In this document: positions 60,824 to 64,000 of the stretch, in pieces | How positions within the stretch are numbered: the stretch's first letter is position 1 | Layout of the letters: every line of letters begins with the position of its first letter | Source of the DNA: Planococcus plakortidis | Lineage (GTDB): Bacteria; Bacillota; Bacilli; Bacillales_A; Planococcaceae | NCBI RefSeq assembly: GCF_001687605.2 | Contig: NZ_CP016539.2 | Location: forward strand, 340,501-404,500 | Length of the DNA: 64,000 bases | Direction of reading: 5' to 3' | Program-made: the position numbers and the translations under genes | The notes under the pieces: model-generated | Seen by the model: only the letters and a program-made list of their open reading frames with translations | The model's database searches: none | Told to the model about the DNA's origin: nothing

Positions 60824-61903
60824 GTGACAAATAAATTATGGTTCCAGGCGGGCGTCGGCATTATCCTCACCTTGGTCATCATTCGCCTATTCATCGAAGT
60901 CCAGGGGATATTCGACCCGCTGTTCATCATTGCGGGAACGATTTTCGTGCCGCTGCTGTTGGGAGGCGTCTTGTTCTATCTGACGCGGCCGTTGCTGTAC
61001 TTTTTGGAGAAACGTAAATTCCCGAAATGGTCGGCCATCCTGATCATTGTCCTTATGATTATCCTGGTCTTTTATCTATTGTTCGCAATGGTTGGGCCAA
61101 TGGTGACCAAGCAAGTCAATTCGCTTGTCGACAATGCGCCGGGCATTATCAATGACGTAGAGGAGTATACACAGTATTTGCTTGCCCAGCGTGAACGCTT
61201 GCCGGATTCGTTGGAAGAGCAAATTAACGATATGAGCGGGCAAATCGGTGACCGCATCGGCGATATCGGCGGATGGGTCGTGTCGTTCCTCACGAGCTTC
61301 ATCTCAGGCGTCATCACGCTCGTGCTCGTGCCTTTCTTCTTGATTTACCTATTGATCGACCACCGGAAATTCGTGCCGTTCATCTCCGGCTTCTTCAGCG
61401 GGCAGCGCAAGCTATGGGTCATCAAGACCTTGAAAGATATTGACCATACCTTGCGCTCATACATCCAGGGCCAGCTTTTTGTCAGCTTCTTGGTCGGGGT
61501 GATGTTGTTGATCGGTTATTTGATCATCGACTTGGATTATGCGCTATTGTTGGCGTTGATCGGCATGGCGACGAATGTCATCCCGTTCCTCGGACCATAT
61601 ATCGCCGTCATCCCGGCAATGCTGATCGCATTAGTGCAGGATCCGATCATGGCGGTTTACGTCGCCATCATCATGCTGGTCGCCCAGCAGATCGAAAGCA
61701 ATTTCATCACCCCGAACGTCATGGGCAATGCGCTCGACGTCCACCCGCTGACTGTCATCACACTGATCCTGGCAGCCGGGAATATTGCGGGCATCTGGGG
61801 CATCATCCTGGCGATTCCGTTCTATGCGGTCGTGAAGACCATCGTCAAGAATATTTACGCAAGGCGCCAGGAAATCCGCTCGACTGCTACACGCGATGTA
61901 TAA
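60824..61903 (+). CDS. AI-2E family transporter (copy 2)
   Basis: 359 residues, GTG start with AAAGGAAG upstream. About 8 membrane segments; central VLVPFFLIYLLIDHRKFVPF and VIPFLGPYIAVIPAMLIALV, and the signature IESNFITPNVMGNALDVHPL shared with copy 1 at 38384. The two are equal in length but clearly diverged, so an old duplication or separate substrates. Substrate unknown. Confidence 0.9.
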   Translation: MTNKLWFQAGVGIILTLVIIRLFIEVQGIFDPLFIIAGTIFVPLLLGGVLFYLTRPLLYFLEKRKFPKWSAILIIVLMIILVFYLLFAMVGPMVTKQVNSLVDNAPGIINDVEEYTQYLLAQRERLPDSLEEQINDMSGQIGDRIGDIGGWVVSFLTSFISGVITLVLVPFFLIYLLIDHRKFVPFISGFFSGQRKLWVIKTLKDIDHTLRSYIQGQLFVSFLVGVMLLIGYLIIDLDYALLLALIGMATNVIPFLGPYIAVIPAMLIALVQDPIMAVYVAIIMLVAQQIESNFITPNVMGNALDVHPLTVITLILAAGNIAGIWGIILAIPFYAVVKTIVKNIYARRQEIRSTATRDV

Positions 61904-61908
61904 AATGG

Positions 61909-61938
61909 AACCCGCAGCTTCGGTTGCGGGTTTTTTTC
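61909..61938 (+). terminator. Terminator of the AI-2E gene
   Basis: ACCCGCA pairs with TGCGGGT, followed by a T8 run. Confidence 0.85.
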
Positions 61939-61949
61939 TTGCTAATTAC

Positions 61950-61978
61950 TTGACGTAAAATGGTTGACCCCCTAAACT
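61950..61978 (+). promoter_or_regulatory. Candidate marR promoter
   Basis: TTGACG (61950-61955), 17 bases, TAAACT (61973-61978). The left arm of the long inverted repeat fills the spacer. Confidence 0.55.
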
Positions 61979-62008
61979 ATTGGTATTAGTTGAGGGGGTC
62001 AACCATTT
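61958..62008. promoter_or_regulatory. Perfect 16-bp inverted repeat enclosing the marR start region
   Basis: AAATGGTTGACCCCCT (61958-61973) and AGGGGGTCAACCATTT (61993-62008) are perfect mates 19 bases apart. The right arm ends at the ATG and contains the ribosome site AGGGGG. From the proposed promoter only the right arm is transcribed, so it should act as a DNA operator; in readthrough RNA it would hide the ribosome site. Confidence 0.75.
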
Positions 62009-62452
62009 ATGGATATGCGCATTAAAGAAGCGGTCGAATTATTTCAGGAAGTCCTGTTCTACGGGACGGAGCGGGTCATCCGTTCAGTGGACAACCCGTT
62101 ATGGGAAGAGTTTTCCCCTGAACAGATCCAGGCGCTGAAACTGATCGGCAAGGAAGGGCGAATTACATCGGCGAGGCTCGCCGTACTGCAAGGCGTCCAT
62201 AAGAGTGCGGTCTCGAACCGCACGAAAAAACTGATGCAAAAAGAATTGATCCGAGTGGTCCAGACAGCGGACCGGCGTGAAAAACTGCTTGAATTGACCG
62301 ATGCCGGAAAAGCGGTCCTCGATGAGTCGGATAGGATACTCGCGGAGTATGTGGAAAAGCTGATGTCGGAACAAGTCAATGACCGGGAAATCGAACAATT
62401 CCTGGCGATTTTCAGGAAACTGAGCACAATCATGAAAACGGATGGGGTGTAA
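62009..62452 (+). CDS. MarR family transcriptional regulator
   Basis: 147 residues, winged-helix MarR fold: IKEAVELFQEVLFYG N-terminal helix, ITSARLAVLQGVHKSAVSNRTKKLMQKELI (recognition region, in part) and the wing TADRREKLLELTDAGKAVLDE. Likely represses itself and the MMPL gene four bases downstream by binding the inverted repeat in front of it. Ligand unknown. Confidence 0.9.
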   Translation: MDMRIKEAVELFQEVLFYGTERVIRSVDNPLWEEFSPEQIQALKLIGKEGRITSARLAVLQGVHKSAVSNRTKKLMQKELIRVVQTADRREKLLELTDAGKAVLDESDRILAEYVEKLMSEQVNDREIEQFLAIFRKLSTIMKTDGV

Positions 62453-62455
62453 GGG

Positions 62456-64000
62456 ATGCAGACAGTATTGAAATTAAGATGGCCAATCATGATCGGGATC
62501 ATAGCACTGACCGCGGCCTTGTTTCTATTGGCGCCGAATTTAACGGAACAGGCCGAAGAAGCAGGGTCGTTCCAATTATCCGAACAAGCGGATTCGCAGC
62601 GTGCAGCGACGATCCTGGAATCGGCGGATGTTTCAGGGCAGACGATTTCACTGGTCATTGAACTGGAATCGGAACTGGATGAAGCGGGCAGACAACGGAT
62701 CGCAGACTTAAGAACGGAAATCGAAGCGCTCGGCGATCCGGTAACTGCGGTATTGGATCCATTCGAAAGTGAAGAATTGGAAGAACAATTGGTTGCAGAA
62801 GACCGTCGGACGGTCTTGCTGCCGGTATCGGTCGAAGGCAATGATGAGGAAGTCGTGGCGCTCGCCGATGAAATCCGTGAAACGATCGTGCCGGATGATT
62901 TGACGGTGTACTTGACGGGAGAAGCCATCATCAACCAAGACGTCAACACGAGCGCGCAGGAAGGCCTGAAGAAAACCGAGATCATCACGGTAGTGTTGAT
63001 TTTCGGCTTGCTGCTGGCGGTGTTCCGTTCGTTTATCACGCCGATCATCCCGCTCGTGGCGGTAGGGCTCAGCTATTTGCTCAGTCAATCGCTCGTGGCG
63101 TTTTTCATCGATTGGTTCGGCTTCCCGGTATCGAATTATACGCAGATTTTCCTGGTGGCGATTCTGTTCGGTCTCGGGACCGATTACTGCATCTTGCTGC
63201 TCAGCCGTTATAAAGAAGAACTGACAGAAGGAAAAGATGTGCAAGAAGCGATTCTGAATACGTACCGGACGGCAGGGAAGACTTTGTTCATCAGTGGATT
63301 CTCCGGTTTTATCGCATTTGCGGCTATCGGCTTTGCGGAATTCCCGATTTTCAAATCGGCCGTTGCTGTCGCAGTCGGCATCGCCGTCCTCCTTGTCGTG
63401 CTGTTTACCGTCATGCCGTTTTTTATGGCGGTGCTAAAAGACAAGCTGTTCTGGCCAAGCAAGGGCTCAGCTTCACATAAAGACAGCAAATTGTGGATTT
63501 GGATCGGCAAATTGTCCGTTAACCGTCCACTTTGGTCGATGCTGCTTGTGGCGGCTATCACCGTTCCTTTGTTGTTCTCCTATAATAATGACCTTTCATT
63601 TAATACAGTAGACGAAATCAGTTCGGATTATGAATCGGTGAAAGGCCTCGATGCCATTGAATCGGCATTCGGTGCAGGCAATACGATGCCGGTGCAAGTC
63701 GTCATCAAAGGCGAAGAAAACCTGACGGCAGAAGAAACGATCCCGTATCTGGATGCTTTGGCGCAGGATATGGAAAAAGTTGAAGGTGTCGACATGGTTC
63801 GTGCCATTACACGCCCTACCGGTTCGGTGATTGATGAATTTTTCGTCGATCATCAGCTGGGCCTTATTGCAGAAGGGCTTGAAGAAGCGAATGCCGGAAT
63901 TGGCGAAGTCCAGTCCGGCCTTGGTGAAATTGAAACGAACCTGGAAACGATCAGTGGACAGGCAGGAGGCGCTGGCCTTCGCGAGGCAGCTGCAGGCTTG
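62456..64000 (+). CDS. MMPL/RND family transporter (3' truncated)
   Basis: Open to the window end, 515 residues visible. Starts at the ATG at 62456 with AAGGG just upstream. One N-terminal membrane helix (about 10-28), an extracytoplasmic domain, then the typical MMPL helix group with LFGLGTDYCILLLSRYKEEL (about residues 235-255) and a second extracytoplasmic loop that is Glu/Gly-rich at the truncated end. YdgH/YdfJ-type exporter, driven by the proton gradient; with a MarR gene in front it probably exports a toxic or lipid compound. Confidence 0.88.
   Translation, partial: MQTVLKLRWPIMIGIIALTAALFLLAPNLTEQAEEAGSFQLSEQADSQRAATILESADVSGQTISLVIELESELDEAGRQRIADLRTEIEALGDPVTAVLDPFESEELEEQLVAEDRRTVLLPVSVEGNDEEVVALADEIRETIVPDDLTVYLTGEAIINQDVNTSAQEGLKKTEIITVVLIFGLLLAVFRSFITPIIPLVAVGLSYLLSQSLVAFFIDWFGFPVSNYTQIFLVAILFGLGTDYCILLLSRYKEELTEGKDVQEAILNTYRTAGKTLFISGFSGFIAFAAIGFAEFPIFKSAVAVAVGIAVLLVVLFTVMPFFMAVLKDKLFWPSKGSASHKDSKLWIWIGKLSVNRPLWSMLLVAAITVPLLFSYNNDLSFNTVDEISSDYESVKGLDAIESAFGAGNTMPVQVVIKGEENLTAEETIPYLDALAQDMEKVEGVDMVRAITRPTGSVIDEFFVDHQLGLIAEGLEEANAGIGEVQSGLGEIETNLETISGQAGGAGLREAAAGL

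Noticed and set aside
1..64000. CRISPR arrays, tRNA/rRNA genes, prophage or transposase genes
   Set aside because: None was recognised; the only repeats are the spacer elements described, with no regular spacers and no recombinase nearby.

Overview
The window looks like chromosomal DNA of a low-to-mid GC Firmicute, most likely Planococcaceae (Planococcus or a close relative). The basis is strong AGGAGG-type ribosome sites, frequent TTG/GTG starts, many Bacillus-type genes (ypsA, ytoQ, yqxD, yumC, sbcDC, an rsbR paralogue) and Bacillus-type dispersed intergenic repeats. No rRNA, tRNA, CRISPR array, phage or intact insertion sequence was seen. Both ends cut genes: a luciferase-like monooxygenase at the left and an MMPL transporter at the right.

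Layout. 1-13.4 kb: housekeeping and stress genes (NCS2 permease, pepF, thioesterase, RimK-like ATP-grasp ligase, small catalase, glutamate-type dehydrogenase, BCCT betaine transporter, ypsA). 13.5-20.2 kb: threonine dehydratase, then a five-gene acyl-CoA catabolic operon (SDR, acyl-CoA dehydrogenase, quinone-type oxidoreductase, MBL hydrolase, PanE-like reductase) preceded by a perfect cre match and an 18-bp TetR-type palindrome. 20.2-24.7 kb: cstA, a small Cys-Cys-terminal protein with a cysteine-free ArsA-like ATPase and an MDR dehydrogenase. 24.7-25.7 kb: a gene-free repeat region. 25.7-31.8 kb: ytoQ, a mini-WYL protein divergent from sbcDC with a LexA-like box between them, and membrane proteins. 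31.8-32.1 kb: two tandem repeat elements. 32.2-41.8 kb: CoA-transferase, hydratase, rsbR paralogue, hemolysin-III protein, YqxD, DJ-1/PfpI protein, AI-2E permease and a polar amino-acid ABC operon. 41.8-42.5 kb: a second gene-free repeat region related to the first but inverted. 42.5-64 kb: ppiB, SDR, ferredoxin-NADP reductase, a frameshifted second BCCT gene, a LysM/3D cell-wall protein, a Tat-exported GMC dehydrogenase with its own tatA-tatC, small enzymes, CorA-like transporter, an HxlR regulator divergent from a glyoxalase-fold dioxygenase-like gene, nitronate monooxygenase, DUF368, CAP-domain protein, uppP, a second AI-2E permease and a MarR-MMPL pair.

Most interesting items: the mini-WYL/LexA-box/sbcDC arrangement; the CC-terminal protein with the Cys-free ArsA-like ATPase; the self-contained Tat substrate plus translocase cluster; the dual cre/TetR control region of the acyl-CoA operon; the inverted pair of composite repeats sharing a hairpin with a compensatory base change; and a long perfect inverted repeat enclosing the promoter start and ribosome site of the marR gene. 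All functional calls come from reading the sequence and remembered family knowledge; no database search was run.
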